Positions 20,401-32,147 of a DNA stretch of 64,000 nucleotides are shown piece by piece. The first letter of the stretch is position 1; each line of letters begins with the position of its first letter. The notes below the pieces were generated by a model. The model was not told the origin of the DNA. It did no database searches and was given only the letters and a program-made list of their open reading frames with translations. Source of the DNA: Pseudopyrenochaeta lycopersici (lineage: Eukaryota; Ascomycota; Dothideomycetes; Pleosporales; Pseudopyrenochaetaceae); NCBI GenBank assembly GCA_003313425.1, contig NHZP01000006.1, positions 1,612,001-1,676,000 of the forward strand, given 5' to 3'. A program made the position numbers and the translations under genes.

Positions 20401-22221
20401 ATCAACTACAATCCTATAGAAAGGCCTTGTAGCTCGATCGTCCGATTGACGCCTGCTGACCTGAGCTGTCGATTTTGACTCAATGCAGGTCTCGCATTCT
20501 CGCAGCTGTGGTGCTCGAGCTCCTTGCTCAAGGTTGATTCCTCGTACGTTTGCATTTAAGTGATCAATTGCCTCCTTGCTCGCGTGTGCAAACATCTCAT
20601 GAGCTTCAACATGAGATGCGGCAATTGGACGTCGATCTTCCCGTGAGACCTTGTACGCTCGTCGAAGAGCTGTTGCAAAGCTACTCAGTGCTGGACGATC
20701 GTTCTCGTCAGCATCAACGATCCAGTGTCCTTCTCTATACCTGAGTAGGCATGTGACGTTTGACGGATGCTGCTTGTATATGACATCTCGTCCTGAGTCG
20801 AACTGAATGCCTATTTCTCGGCATCTTGAGAGGCTTATAACGTTTGTAAAGAAGCCTTCTATAAGGGCCACATTAGTCAGCTTAATCTGACTTATTCCAG
20901 ACGGTCGATTGACTTTGAACACAACCTCTCCCCAGGCCTGTATTGCTAGACTTGAGTCTCCTGCAAGCACTGTTTCCTGAGCTGTCGCCTGCCTTGTCTC
21001 TCGCCAGCCAAACCTCCTTGAATTACATATATGGATGTTTGAGCCTGGGTCAAGGATCCATCGATTAATGATCGTTGGCAGCGTTTTTGGTTGCACCTGG
21101 GTGACGGAGAAGGAGCTGTAGGTCGCAAAACTGCCCCCTTGGCTCTCCTTTCCACCGTCAAGGCTTATTGGCTCATCTACGCCCTTGATTTTCTTGCCGT
21201 GACGAGCGAGGAGCTTGTTGATCCTTTTAACCTGCTCTGGGTTCTTCAAGGCCTCAGCTATTCTATCCTGTACAGCTTTAATAGGTCGAAAGCTCTCTGG
21301 TCTCTTTGGATGATCTGGAAACAGGTACCAGCACTCCCTGTACCAATGCATACCTCCGCAGAGACATTCTGGCTTATGAGCTGATTTTGATGATCTCTGC
21401 TCCTTCTGGTCCTTCTGGTTCTTCTGGTCTGTTCTGTTTGAAACACCGAGTGTTGCAAACGTGCCAAGCGACGTTGCACTAGGCCCAATTCGTCGATAAT
21501 AGACCCTGAACTGAGCTATATAGTCTGCTAGAGGTTGAATCTCATTCGTCTTGTCTAAGGTCTCCTTTTTGATGAGGTCATGGTGCGACGATGCTGCCCA
21601 TTCAGGGGCAATCGTCCTGATAGATGTCAGGAAATCCTCTTGAGCTCGATAACCTGTTGTTTCAGGGAGACCTGCCTCCCCGCCTTGGTTGGTAATGTGA
21701 ATCCAGTCGTTAAGCCATTGCTCAAGATCTCGACTCTGAGGACCGTCCTGCAGAGCTCGATATTTAACAGTCAGCTCTCTGCTTCGTGAGGCAGCTGTTA
21801 GCGCAAACTGCTTCTTGAGAGTGACCAGTCGATCGTACGCCTCATCTTTTCCACTAATAAGGTAAAGGTGTCGAGCAGCAATCGTACGGCTGATGTCAAG
21901 AAGGAGCTCACCATCCTTCTGCTTGAGTTTCATATACTCTGCTCTTTCGTATCTCCAGTCTTGAAGGAGATCACTGTATAATGCCTTTTCAGCTGCGTCT
22001 AGCTGGCTGATCTCTGTCGCTCCTGGCCGTATATCGCTAGGTAACGGTCTAGTTGGTTCTCTAAGCTTTGGTAGCTCATCCTTTGGTTTTGAGATGTCGT
22101 GGTACTTCCAAATGCCATCTACGACAGCTTTCTCTCGTCGTAGCTGGAACCACGACTCCCAGTCGGCTGGTTTATCCAGTAAAACAGTCACTCGTGTGAC
22201 TCCTGCGTCGTTGTACGACAT
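17467..22221 (-). CDS. Copia A gag-pol polyprotein, frameshifted near its C-terminus
   Basis: One ORF of 1584 residues from the ATG at 22221; the frame is open six codons further, but no ATG lies there. In order: gag with a CxCxxxHxxxxC knuckle (about residue 285); protease active site LDPGS (about 387); integrase with its His/Cys finger (CETC, about 573) and the D, D, E residues near 605, 672 and 704; reverse transcriptase with FDALNAF (about 1193) and Tyr-Val-Asp-Asp at 18406-18417; RNase H with SDAAFAD and STTEAEL. Such polyproteins are cleaved by their own protease and copy the element's RNA into DNA inside virus-like particles. Compared with copy B, 52 bp are missing near 17508-17510. 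The frame shifts and the last roughly 75 residues of the RNase H end are lost, ending instead after SLVDRSTLTSYAS. Confidence 0.95.
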   Translation of the reverse strand: MSYNDAGVTRVTVLLDKPADWESWFQLRREKAVVDGIWKYHDISKPKDELPKLREPTRPLPSDIRPGATEISQLDAAEKALYSDLLQDWRYERAEYMKLKQKDGELLLDISRTIAARHLYLISGKDEAYDRLVTLKKQFALTAASRSRELTVKYRALQDGPQSRDLEQWLNDWIHITNQGGEAGLPETTGYRAQEDFLTSIRTIAPEWAASSHHDLIKKETLDKTNEIQPLADYIAQFRVYYRRIGPSATSLGTFATLGVSNRTDQKNQKDQKEQRSSKSAHKPECLCGGMHWYRECWYLFPDHPKRPESFRPIKAVQDRIAEALKNPEQVKRINKLLARHGKKIKGVDEPISLDGGKESQGGSFATYSSFSVTQVQPKTLPTIINRWILDPGSNIHICNSRRFGWRETRQATAQETVLAGDSSLAIQAWGEVVFKVNRPSGISQIKLTNVALIEGFFTNVISLSRCREIGIQFDSGRDVIYKQHPSNVTCLLRYREGHWIVDADENDRPALSSFATALRRAYKVSREDRRPIAASHVEAHEMFAHASKEAIDHLNANVRGINLEQGARAPQLRECETCIESKSTAQVSRRQSDDRATRPFYRIVVDLVQLIPTGETCYNGDRYLLHAVCEFSRWHEATTLTNKTLPVVTAALRALINKIERQHGHTVVVLKVDGDRGYGLQLYEIARQAGLKVELRAPDTPEQLGAAEQAGNVIMTRARSLRIKAGLPKSLSNELAVTAARIVNVTPTKSIAWKTPYELVYGRQPSVAHFSQIGCKAYVLNKKLKKADKLESRTFIGYLTGYDSTNIFRIWLPKKSQVIRVRDVIFQKNSLFNDHKKAEREAIVQEDIDYLNIPQVQEIEANQEILQNQRHQLNDETARSTEIAENNTVAEFHKDWGFLPTPEPSDRGTAPPQQEAGDDGEPDQATELVEQVSAEDQGTEEQVQEQLLDELQTHHEDDTSTVTSRPDGPSRPDGPLRPAATGRRGRPRKLPSEWPRGWSNTDDYVPDRQQNNAPKMADPAVGSSSNIVEGKRARRLANQALATYYRAFAVALNPTAPLKLAGEMPRSRLHRDQLPEPPKRWKDMKDHPFSAEFREAARAELDSCWSKDCFKRTEVTATTADAEVLPLMWVFSYKFDEDGYLYKFKARICVRGDLQEAWGETYAATLAIKVFRSLVALAAAFNLKMFQFDALNAFLNARLPRKIYCRTPKGFTDEFGELLKLQRALYGLKEAPLLWYQELSSTLKKLGLRPVPGAPCLYTNDRLIVFFYVDDIVVLVHPLNMSYYQTFKQQMLGTYEIRELGELKWFLGIRVIREELTQSIYLAQDLFIDKIAAKFDLKGNTRYPDVPLRDNVLLPSTEELSAARTQKYQQLVGSLAYISTSTRPDVARAHSILARHLQNPGQKHLHAANHVWRYLIGTKHLAIRASGDIQHSITSITSPAQQELGQEPLFYGASDAAFADEPETRRSSQGYIFKLYGLPIDWKATVQRSVTKSTTEAELLSLSLAGSEMEWWQRFFQAIQFDPEFTPALWCDNQQTVLIVTKAVDKLQTKLKHVDVHHHWLRQEVAEGRLSLVDRSTLTSYAS

Positions 22222-22426
22222 CGTGATCTCAGTGATCAATCACCAAACTGATCTCTATGCGGAGAGCAACAGTTCTGGTTAAATAGCGACACTTGTCGAC
22301 TATATAGGTCTTTGACGCTGACCTAGCTGTCAATAGACACAACGGGTAAAGGTGAACGTAGTTGTTATCAGTTACACGTCTAAAGCTATATTCGTGCAGA
22401 GTTGCGTAGCTTAGGAGGTGCAAACC

Positions 22427-22437
22427 GGGCTCATAAC
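22427..22437 (-). promoter_or_regulatory. Copia A primer-binding site matching initiator tRNA-Met anticodon arm
   Basis: Next to the 5' LTR the plus strand reads GGGCTCATAAC, identical to the anticodon arm of fungal initiator tRNA-Met as I know it and ending at tRNA position 39. The element's own strand therefore carries the complement. This fits the half-tRNA priming known for Drosophila copia. The same site is present in copy B (39748-39758) and copy C (63211-63221). Confidence 0.8.
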
Positions 22438-22560
22438 TGTTGGTGGGCAGCAGGCAGGAGGAACTAGGTTGATTCCTATCAAATGAGACACAAGGGAACT
22501 ATATACCCTGTGGATGCTTATATAACAGAGCACGTGAGGAGCTAACCGTGTTGGCTAACA
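22438..22560 (-). repeat. Copia A 5' LTR (123 bp)
   Basis: Same sequence as 17185-17307; followed by the TTTAA duplication. Confidence 0.95.
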
Positions 22561-22565
22561 TTTAA

Positions 22566-22860
22566 CTATCTCCTTAATTATGCGGTAAGGGCAGATAGCG
22601 TACTAGTTGGCTGTATGATTTTTTTTAGCATTAACCTATGCTAGATTAGTCGGATATAAACGATATGCAGGCAGATACTCGTCTCAATCGCATTTAATAT
22701 TTAGGTCTTTGCGATATTGTTTCTCTAGCCAGCCATTACCTTGGCACTTGTTCAGCCAGCTGTCAGCAGCCTAAGCACTGTTCTGCCTCCTATTTCTCCG
22801 AGGTTTCCTTATTGTGGCAGCTATTAGGTTGCAGGTGAGGGTAGCCCATACCAGATTACG
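22566..22860. repeat. Anonymous duplicated block, copy 2, right part
   Basis: Homologous to about 1291-1550, with landmarks AGCAT(A/T)AAC and CTAAG(C/T)ACTGTTCTGC. Further right, 22998-23075 resembles 13750-13830 (TTTTGAAT(T/C)TTGCCT and AACACTCC(A/G)TT), so the duplicated segment probably continued into the paf upstream flank before transposons broke it up. Confidence 0.6.
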
Positions 22861-23118
22861 TCGGATTGCTAAAGTGTACTAATAACAAGCTTATGAGTAA
22901 TCTTTCGCGCGTTGTTTCTTTACTTAAATTGTTTTTGCGTTTAAATTATAAGCGAGAGATGTGATAATTAACTCTGTTGTCTCTGTTTCGTCTTTTTAGT
23001 TGCAGGACATCGTAATGTATTTTGAATTTTGCCTACGCGCTTAGCCAACACTCCATTGATTTTGCACTTTTTTTCAAATTGTTGTGTTACCACCGCCACT
23101 AGTAGACCGAGGTTTCGA

Positions 23119-25060
23119 TTAATCATATGGATTAGCATTGTTACATTCCTTACTACTACCTCTCTTAAGATTCCTCAGCTGCTTGAAACTCGACATTCTA
23201 TTGGCTGCTGTATTAGTGATACTGGAGGCTTTCTTAATGTCTACTGGAATAGGATAAGTTCTGCGATAAGGCTTTAGCCACCGGCTAAAATCATCTCCAT
23301 GGCCCTCTTCCTTGAGATAGAGGTATGCAGCTATTTGCGCGGCTATAGTAGCCATATCTGTAAGACTGTATATGCAGGGCGGAGGCGACAAAGGATGCTG
23401 CAAAAAACATGTTTCTAGATTAATATTGAGAATCCTACCCACGCCTGGAGTAAACTGCAAGCCTACATCAAGAACTAACTTTATAGGTTGCACAATTATG
23501 TAACAATCGACCTGTGATAGATGTCCTGTTAGATCCACTTTGTCTATATTTGAACTTAAAGACATCGGCGCAAAGGGGCAATCAGTGGCAGCGCCTCAAG
23601 GGTAGTGTCAGCAACCTTATTTAACAGCTAGTTATAGCACATGCATCGCCCTCTAATAACTGCAAGAGATCTTAGTGGCTGTTTCTATGGAAATTTCTTC
23701 TTTCCTGGCTAAAAGCCTACGCAGCTGTAATTAAGAGTTCTCTCTTCTTCCTTTGATTTATTAACTTTCTCGCAAGAGACGTCTATAAACATATCTAGGC
23801 TTATGTTAATTTACTCTGGATGTTTAAAGGTGTTGCTTTTTTGCATGTTTTGCAATGTAGCTTCTGTAGCGTTGAAACAGTTAGCCTCATCTCTAGGCCG
23901 CCGTATAGTCGTGTCTGGTTGGACGTAAGGTTAGTTTTATATATTAGCTGAGTAAGAGCTATATGAATAGCAAAACTGGCAAAGCTAGTTTAAATTGACG
24001 TTCCCTTCGTCGTAGGCTATAACAGTAACGTTAGGTGATTCAGGCGGGAGCGTTGATATTTTATCTTCGTTAGTGCGCTTGCAAATATTTTCTAGACAGA
24101 ATCTATATATGCATGAAAATGCGTAAGAGAGCCTAATTTGAGCATTAAATTATTACCTACGACGTGGCCAGACCTAAAATCTAAGCTTGACGGTTCGTTG
24201 TTGTACTTATTAGCTGTGGAAGCTTGCAAATCCACAGCCTAGTCAATACCGCTCGCGAAGTTCTGCTTCTATTCGTCGCGACGTGTATTTTAAGTTAGTG
24301 TAGCCATATAGCTTATACAGCCACCTGAATAGTATAGAGTTTATCAGTTTTTTAGTCGACGAAAGGTGAGAGGCACTAGGCAGGCCTAAGAATTCTAGAG
24401 TCTGAGAGTAAAGGTATAAGAACTCAACGACCCATTGTAAATTTTGATATCTGAATTTGACTTGGAATTATAAAACAACCTTAGGCAGTCGGCACTGCGA
24501 ATGAGTTCAATGATCTCAACGTAGGCCAGGTGGCCTTTCGTTCTTGTGCATCGACCAGCCGCTGCATCTGACTGGGTCCCTGGTCCTTTAAAATCACACA
24601 TAGGCCCCCAACATCCATCTATTGCTATATAAGAAGATCTTCTATTACCGGTCTCGCCAATAGAAATCTTATAGTCTGGCACACCGGCCTTAGTAACTAT
24701 AGATCTCGTTATTACCAACATAGGGATAGATAGTTAGCGAAAATATCTTTTGAGGTTGAAGACATACTCATTGAAAGGAAGGTTTCAGCCAAGTTGACTG
24801 GTGGCTACCGGTATTAACTTTATTGCATAGGAGGAGACGTATTCTCACCATGACCGCGGATGTACTTGCCGGATGGGCACATCTTATAGAAGTTCGGGGT
24901 TTCTATAATCCTATTAACTCTGCGGATTATAGGCCACTTAAACAATGTAATTAATAAAACCAAATTTGATTGAGAAGGCCCTAGGTACAAGTAAGATGCT
25001 AGAGCAGTAATCAATACAGACTTCTCTTGGCCTAAATTCTTCTTTAGCATAATAAGGAAT
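23119..25060 (-). pseudogene. Decayed GH18 class V chitinase (subgroup C / killer-toxin-like type)
   Basis: Several pieces on the minus strand follow the order of the GH18 domain of large fungal class V chitinases. 25050-24820 has LITALASYLYL and a CPSG motif; about 24790 has VNLAET; 24721-24395 has ITKAGVP, GCWGPMC and AAGRCT; about 24247-24222 has DWAVDLQ with its Trp codon now TAG. A 148-residue open stretch at 23565-23119 may be the C-terminal region. Such enzymes cleave chitin outside the cell. Reading frames shift between pieces, and I did not find the catalytic DxxDxDxE motif. No single complete ORF exists, so I call it a pseudogene. Some apparent breaks could be introns. Confidence 0.6.
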
Positions 25061-26230
<1,170 letters not shown>

Positions 26231-26447
26231 TGTCAGATTTGAGGGTCTTCACGCGACAGGCAATAAATAATAGATGAATCTTAATAAGGTCTAAAGATTG
26301 TTTTTTTTTATTAATTAATTCTCTATCTCTAATTTTCTTCCTTAGGTGTTGTATTGTTACACCCGAGATTAGTGTTACGTAACTATCCCTCTTATGTCTG
26401 CACATAACGTAGGCCGGCTAGATGTTCTAGGTACCTATTATCTAACA
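26231..26447 (-). repeat. Copia-Lys2 3' LTR (217 bp)
   Basis: Begins TGTCAGATTTG and ends CTAACA on the plus strand; contains a run of nine T near 26301. Confidence 0.9.
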
Positions 26448-26459
26448 CACCCCCTCAGC

Positions 26460-29400
26460 TTAGGAGCCCTTGTTAAGCTAGATAATCTAGCCTAACCTAC
26501 ATAATAAGGTCCTCTAATCGCGCTTATATCTCTTCTAATCTTACATCCTTTAATACTGTATTATATCTATCTACTAATCTAAGAAGGTAGAGAAACCTTA
26601 TCTATTTAGTTATAGGCAAGGATTTAGTAAGTCTATCCGCTATCATGTTATTAGATTATATATACTTAACTTTAATTATCCCTCAAGTAACCTCTTATCT
26701 TAGCTAGTAATTATAAATATCTACGTGCCGTAATTTAGTCTGTAGTCTTGCTACGTCTTTAGTTATAAGGCGTATCGTTTAAGTATTATTACAAGAGATA
26801 GGAATTACAGGATCTAGTAATGTTACTTGCAGCTCGTTCAGCAAGCGCATAGTAAATATTACTTCTTTAGCTACTTAGGAGAGAGCGAGCAGCTTAGCTT
26901 TAGTTATTAAGGTTATTACTGTATCTTGCTTACTAGCTCTCTAAGCAATAAGCCCTCTAAATAACTTAATTATATATCCTTGCAAGCTCTTCTAGTTAAG
27001 AGTATTATCCGCGAAGGAGGCATCGCTAGCTACTTTAAGATTATTACTGCAGCCAAGCTCTAAAGCCTTATTCCTTATATTAAAAAGGTATAGTAGTATA
27101 TAATTAGTAGCTTCCTAGTGCTCAGGGCTTAGATTTATAAGGAAGCGGGTAAGACGTGATACTGTAAAGGCCACGTCTAGACGCGTAGTTACTGCCGTAA
27201 ACAAAAGAGACCTAATCTTACGCTGGTACCTATTAATATCTAGGGCTATTACTAGGTTATCCTGTAGTTTATGTTCGATGCTTACTATTAGAGTGTTATA
27301 GCAGATATCCTTCCAGTCTGCGAGCTTACTAATCTTATTAAGATAAGAGGACTGTAACAGTTGTATTATACCTTAGTTATAGTCCCTAATTACCTCTATC
27401 CCTAGGAACTAGTAGAGGTCATCTCCTCCTATACATAGGTATTTCCTTTAGATTAACTTAATAACGCTCGCAGCTTCTGCTTCTACTAACTAATAGTAAG
27501 CGATAATAATATCGTCTATATAGAAGAAGATAATTATCCTATTTTTAATTAGATAACATAGCTTATGTAGAACTCGCTAAAAACCTAGTTTAACTAGTGT
27601 TAAGGTAAATTCTTTCTACTATAATAGTAGTAAGATTCAGAGACTATATAGGGCCTTCTAGACTTTAAAGAGTAAGCTTAGCTTCTAGTATCCTTAAGGC
27701 ATTCTTATAAATACTTCTTAATTAATACCTATATGTACGAACGCGTTTACGACGTCGAATTACTTAAGTTTAAGATCAAACCTTGCGGCTATAGCTATAA
27801 GCATGCAGAAGGACTAACTAGCTAGCGTAGCTGCGTATATATCTTAAGCCGTAATATTTCTTTATTAATTACCTTAAACTACTAACCTTACTTTACATTT
27901 AATAAAGCAGTAATACTTATTAAGCTTATAGGTATACACCTACATACAGTCTAGGATCTATTGTCCTAACCTTCTTACTAGTCCTGCTAGTATTTCTATC
28001 TAGGACTTTATTTAGTAATAACTATCCAGGTGCGTTCTTTCTACTTCCTTAAACATCTTAAATAGTAGGTAATCCTTAAGTCTCGAATATGCTGTTAGTA
28101 GTAGTAGTAGTAATTAATTGCGATAAGGTTTAACTCTGTTAGCAAGCATTCTTTTTAACTGCGCTTTATTAATAAGTTTGCTATCAAACTGCCCTATATA
28201 GCCTGCTTCTGTACCTACTATAAATGCCGCCGCCTATAAGACTATCTTAGAGGTTCTCTGTTCTACTGCCTCTCTAGTTTCTGTGCTGTTTACAAAGGCT
28301 TAAGCTAATAAGGCTACTAGTAGTAGAGTTACTAGCAGCGTTAGGTACGCGCCTATTACTTTTCTTCTATAGTAGTATCTTAATTACTTCCGCTAATAGC
28401 TACTTTCTTATATAGTATTATCCTTATAGAAAGTCTTAGTTTCTAGATGCTAGGTGCGCTTTTCTAGAAGTTTAACAGTCCTTACCTAGGTTGCAATTTC
28501 TTTAAGAGTATTATGCATTAGGTTATCTATCAGGTCTTCTATCTTCCCGCTAAATACTGTGTTTTTATTAAAGACTACGTCTTATATACTAATAATCTTA
28601 GCTAGAGATAGAATCTAGATACAGTAAATGTTCGTAGACTAATAGCTAATAAGATATCTAATCTATACTTTAGGGTCTAGCCTTTAAAGTCTAGACTTTC
28701 CTCTATAAGTATTATCTGTTATAGCGAATGCTTTATAGCTATAGGCCTTTAAGTAAGCTTAGTTTAGTTTCTAAGAGCCTGTAACAATTCTATTTAATGC
28801 TACTACCCTTATATAGAAGATCTTGTATAGTAATTTCTACTTATTTAAGTAGTTCTGCGTTCGATTATAGAGGTACATAGCTGCTCTTATAATTTCTAGC
28901 TATAGGTCCTATAGAAGATTCGCGTTAAGTTAGATAGCACGCGCCTTCTCTTTTATTACGCCCTCTAAGCGCTCTGCTCCTCTATTTTACGCTTAGGTAT
29001 TAAGAGCTAAGGGCTTAACTTTAATTACTATAGACGCGCACTACTTCCCTACTTTAGACTTAACAGTAATAATTTTATTATCTGTTTTAATAACTTTAAC
29101 AGTAATATTAAACTATTTCTTTATAAATTAAATAAAGAAGCCTAGTAGGCGTATAACTAATTAGGCTAGGTGATTATCTATAAAGTAAAAGTCCTCAGCA
29201 TAACAAGAGTAGCAACATATTATTAGCATCTAGCTTTTCTCCTTAGTACAGCTTCCTTCCTCGTATTAGTAGAAGTTAATTACGACCCGCTCACTAGGTC
29301 CTTCGTCGTTAATCTAGGGGGCACAGCAGATTTAGCGTTTCAATTTAGATCTCCTACATGCGTCGTATTCTACAGTTATAATGCCCTTAATCCGCACCCC

Positions 29401-31320
29401 CTCAGATTACTGCACGAGGTGTTCAATTACTGCAGGCCCTAAGTGTCCTAGCCTCCTGTGCTATAATATAGCTGTTACCTTTTAAGGAGCTCGTTTAGAG
29501 TAGGAATTCGCTTAGGTATAGAAGGTAGCTTTATAGCTTTAGCTATACTTAATAACCTATTACCTATATACTTCTTTTAGGATAGCTACAATTAAGCTAT
29601 CCTATTATTATAAGCTTATTAGTTCTTCTTAGTTCTCCTACTACATACCCTATCTACAAAGTAATCTAAAAGATATAAGGTTGTATAAGATATCTAGGCA
29701 CTACGCTACGTTCTTAAGGCAAAGGTACTAGTTACCTTAGGATCCTTTTATCTTAATAGTAATAGTACTATAGCTACAGATCTATAATTATAAGTTTCTA
29801 GCCTAGATATAGTCTCCTATTACTAGCAGGTTAATATCTTTAAATCTTAACTTCTTATTACAGACGTATGTAGTAGAGCCTAAGTCTAGGATAAAGGTAT
29901 TTCTTAGTAGGTAGTCTTATTAGTTTATGCTGAATACTGCCTTAATAATATCCTTATTAATTATTATAATTTTTCTACTATCTAGTTATTTAACGGACGA
30001 GTTTAACAGGTCTAGAGTTTATAATATTTTAATATACGGCGTAATTAATTAAGATAATAATGTTAACTAAGGCTTCTTTATCTCTCAGCTTACATCCTGT
30101 ATTATTTTCTATAGCTTATTATCATAATCTATTTTATATTATATTAATTTTACGATACTTTAATTTAGTTTAAACTATTTAGGTGCTCAATCTATATACA
30201 CGTAGTAACATTTAGAGAGGCTGTAGCGCTGTCTATAAGTAGGGCACTCATTACCTCTAGCTGCCGCTGTATCCCTCTCTATAGACTGCTTAGATCTAGT
30301 ACTTTAACTATCTAGTTTTTATTTATTCTGCCTAGGTCTCCCCTAGCAGCCCTGTGTAGGGGCAGATAGCGCTCTTTCTAACATACTAGAGGCGTCCCTC
30401 TATATATCCTAGTTAGCTACACCGCTAGAGATATATAATACTTCTCCTGCAGCGAAAGCGCTCTTCTGCTTACCCTTTAATAGGTTAGATAGGCTTATAT
30501 AGTCACGGAAGAGTTTCATTATCTTCTTCCTATTTATAGTTATACTATTATATCCTAGACTAGAGAAGGTAGCTACCTATGTTAGGGCTACCTTTAAGAC
30601 AGCGCCTAGGAAGTTATCTTTTACATCATATATTCGCAGCACCTCGCCAACCTCTAGGGTTTCAGCTTAGGTTGCTGCTTAATCGTACTTAGCTAGCTAA
30701 GTTTCCCAGTAACCTAGTGTTCTTATTAGTCTAAGTACTACGTAGTACTTTTCTTACGCCTTAGTACGTTCCTCTTATAGGTTAACACCTACTATATCTT
30801 AGAGGGAGATTATCTATTCCTAGACTATTCTACCTAACTTATAGTAACTTAGGTGCAGGTAAAGTAACATAGTTCCTAGGATGTAGTTAATTAGCTTCTT
30901 ATATTTTATTCTTTCTTCTTAGTAGTACTTCTCTAAGAGCTTATATAACTTAAGGCGTATCTTATAGTCTTTATAGTCTTCCTTATATTCTTCTTATCTA
31001 CCTGCAGAGAGGTTAGAGACTTTAGTTAGTACTATAACTTAAGGGGATTTACCTTAACATGTTAGTTATGTGTTTCCGCGCGTTTAGGAGCTTAACGCGG
31101 TGCCTGATAGCAGTACAACAACAGTTGCTAGTTCGTAGTTAGCGATTAAAAGTAGCATCAGGAGAGTTAATTTTAGCTAAGGCTATCTAGTGCCCTTAGG
31201 GTCTGCTAAGGGCCAGTTCTTTAGAGATTCGTATTTCATCTTAAACTAGCGGTACCATGCTGTCTAGCTGTTATAATCAGTAAGAACAACTATTACGTCC
31301 CTCGTACTTAGGATAGACAT
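26460..31320 (-). pseudogene. Copia-Lys2 gag-pol pseudogene
   Basis: From an ATG at 31320 the minus strand starts like a fungal Copia gag (MSILSTRDVIVVLTDYN) and then runs into TAG/TAA codons throughout. Protease, integrase, reverse transcriptase and RNase H pieces follow in that order. The reverse transcriptase active site at 27511-27522 reads Tyr-Ile-Asp-Asp: both catalytic Asp are kept and only the Val codon has changed (G to A). Compare Copia-Lys1, which shares this element's primer-binding site and gag start but has lost both Asp. The many stops make it non-autonomous. Confidence 0.8.
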
Positions 31321-31347
31321 GTTCCTCGGCGTGTTATTAAGGCAGTA

Positions 31348-31358
31348 AGACTCTTAAT
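31348..31358 (-). promoter_or_regulatory. Copia-Lys2 primer-binding site matching tRNA-Lys(CUU) anticodon arm
   Basis: AGACTCTTAAT on the plus strand directly abuts the 5' LTR, the same site as in Copia-Lys1. The shared block extends to 18 bp (31341-31358). Confidence 0.6.
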
Positions 31359-31575
31359 TATTAGATTTAAGGGTCTTCACGCGACTGGCAATAAATAATA
31401 GATAAATCTTAATAAGGTCTAAAGATTGTTTTTTTTTATTAATTAATTCTCTGTCTCTAATTTTCTTCCTTAGGTGTTGTGTTATTACACCCGAGATTGG
31501 TGTTACGTGACTATCCCTCTTGTGTCTGCACATGACGTAGGCCGGCTGGATGTTCCAGGTACCTATTATCTGACA
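31359..31575 (-). repeat. Copia-Lys2 5' LTR (217 bp)
   Basis: Begins TATTAGATTTAAGG, ends CTGACA, then CCTGC. Confidence 0.9.
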
Positions 31576-31670
31576 CCTGCACTGTCTACCCTACTAACCG
31601 CCTACAGCTCCTTACGCTACGCAATTTTCTTAGCTCCGGTCTAACGCCATACTCTACGACTATTACGCTA

Positions 31671-32145
31671 CAGTGCCCTTCTAAAAGTTCTCGCCGCTAT
31701 GCGATTTTACACTAAAACAAACACTTTTTATAGTAAGATAACTTATTATTTATATATTCTTTTATTTTAATATTATTAATACTTATAAAACTTTACTAGA
31801 ACTTTAATATTTTAAAAAATAATATAAAGAAAAAAATTCTTATCTTATATAATATACGATTAAAGTTAAAGTTTTTTAAGTTTCTTAGAATTTGTATATA
31901 AAAAGTGCTTTTTTTTCTATGTTTTTTATACTTTTTTAGAAATATATATATAAAATATATTCTTAAGAATATAGTTTAATTTAAATATTTTTATACTTAC
32001 TATTAATATATTATCTATCTTAGATTATAGTTTTAATTATATATCTTTTCTATAGAAAAATTTAGAGTTATCTTAAAATAGTAAACTTTTTAGTGTAATT
32101 TGGTGAGGAAAAAAATTAGCGGCGAGAACTTTTGGAAGGGCACTG
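31671..32145. mobile_element. Tc1/mariner-like MITE (475 bp) with TA duplication
   Basis: The inverted ends CAGTGCCCTTCTAAAAGTT and their counterpart match over 28 bp with one difference. They are flanked by TA (31669-31670, 32146-32147). A second inverted pair (TTACACTAAAA) lies just inside. The interior is AT-rich without an ORF. TA target and CAGTG ends suggest cross-mobilisation by a Tc1/mariner-superfamily transposase. Confidence 0.75.
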
Positions 32146-32147
32146 TA

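Larger units (their letters stand above)
17185..22560 (-). mobile_element. Ty1/Copia retrotransposon, copy A (almost intact)
   Basis: Identical 123-bp LTRs at 17185-17307 and 22438-22560 (TGTTGG...TAACA on the plus strand) are flanked by TTTAA at 17180-17184 and 22561-22565. The polypurine tract (complement of CACCCCCCCAG at 17308-17318) lies at the left end and the primer-binding site at the right, so the element reads on the minus strand. The empty target is preserved at 1285-1290 in the duplicated block. LTR identity shows a recent insertion, and the single long ORF shows almost no RIP. Confidence 0.97.
26231..31575 (-). mobile_element. RIP-degraded Ty1/Copia retrotransposon (Copia-Lys2)
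   Basis: Two 217-bp LTRs (26231-26447, 31359-31575) are flanked by CCTGC at 26226-26230 and 31576-31580. The complement of the polypurine tract (CACCCCCTCAGC, from 26448) follows the left LTR and the primer-binding site precedes the right one, giving minus orientation. The first bases of the right LTR read TATTAG where the left has TGTCAG, two RIP-type changes that destroy the terminal TG. Confidence 0.92.

Noticed and set aside
17604..22423. Numerous other ORFs inside Copia A on both strands
   Set aside because: They are shadows of the long gag-pol frame.
22229..22423. 64-codon ORF between Copia A gag-pol and its 5' LTR, repeated in copies B and C
   Set aside because: It occupies the leader region after the primer-binding site; its presence in all copies follows from their sequence identity and gives no evidence of coding.
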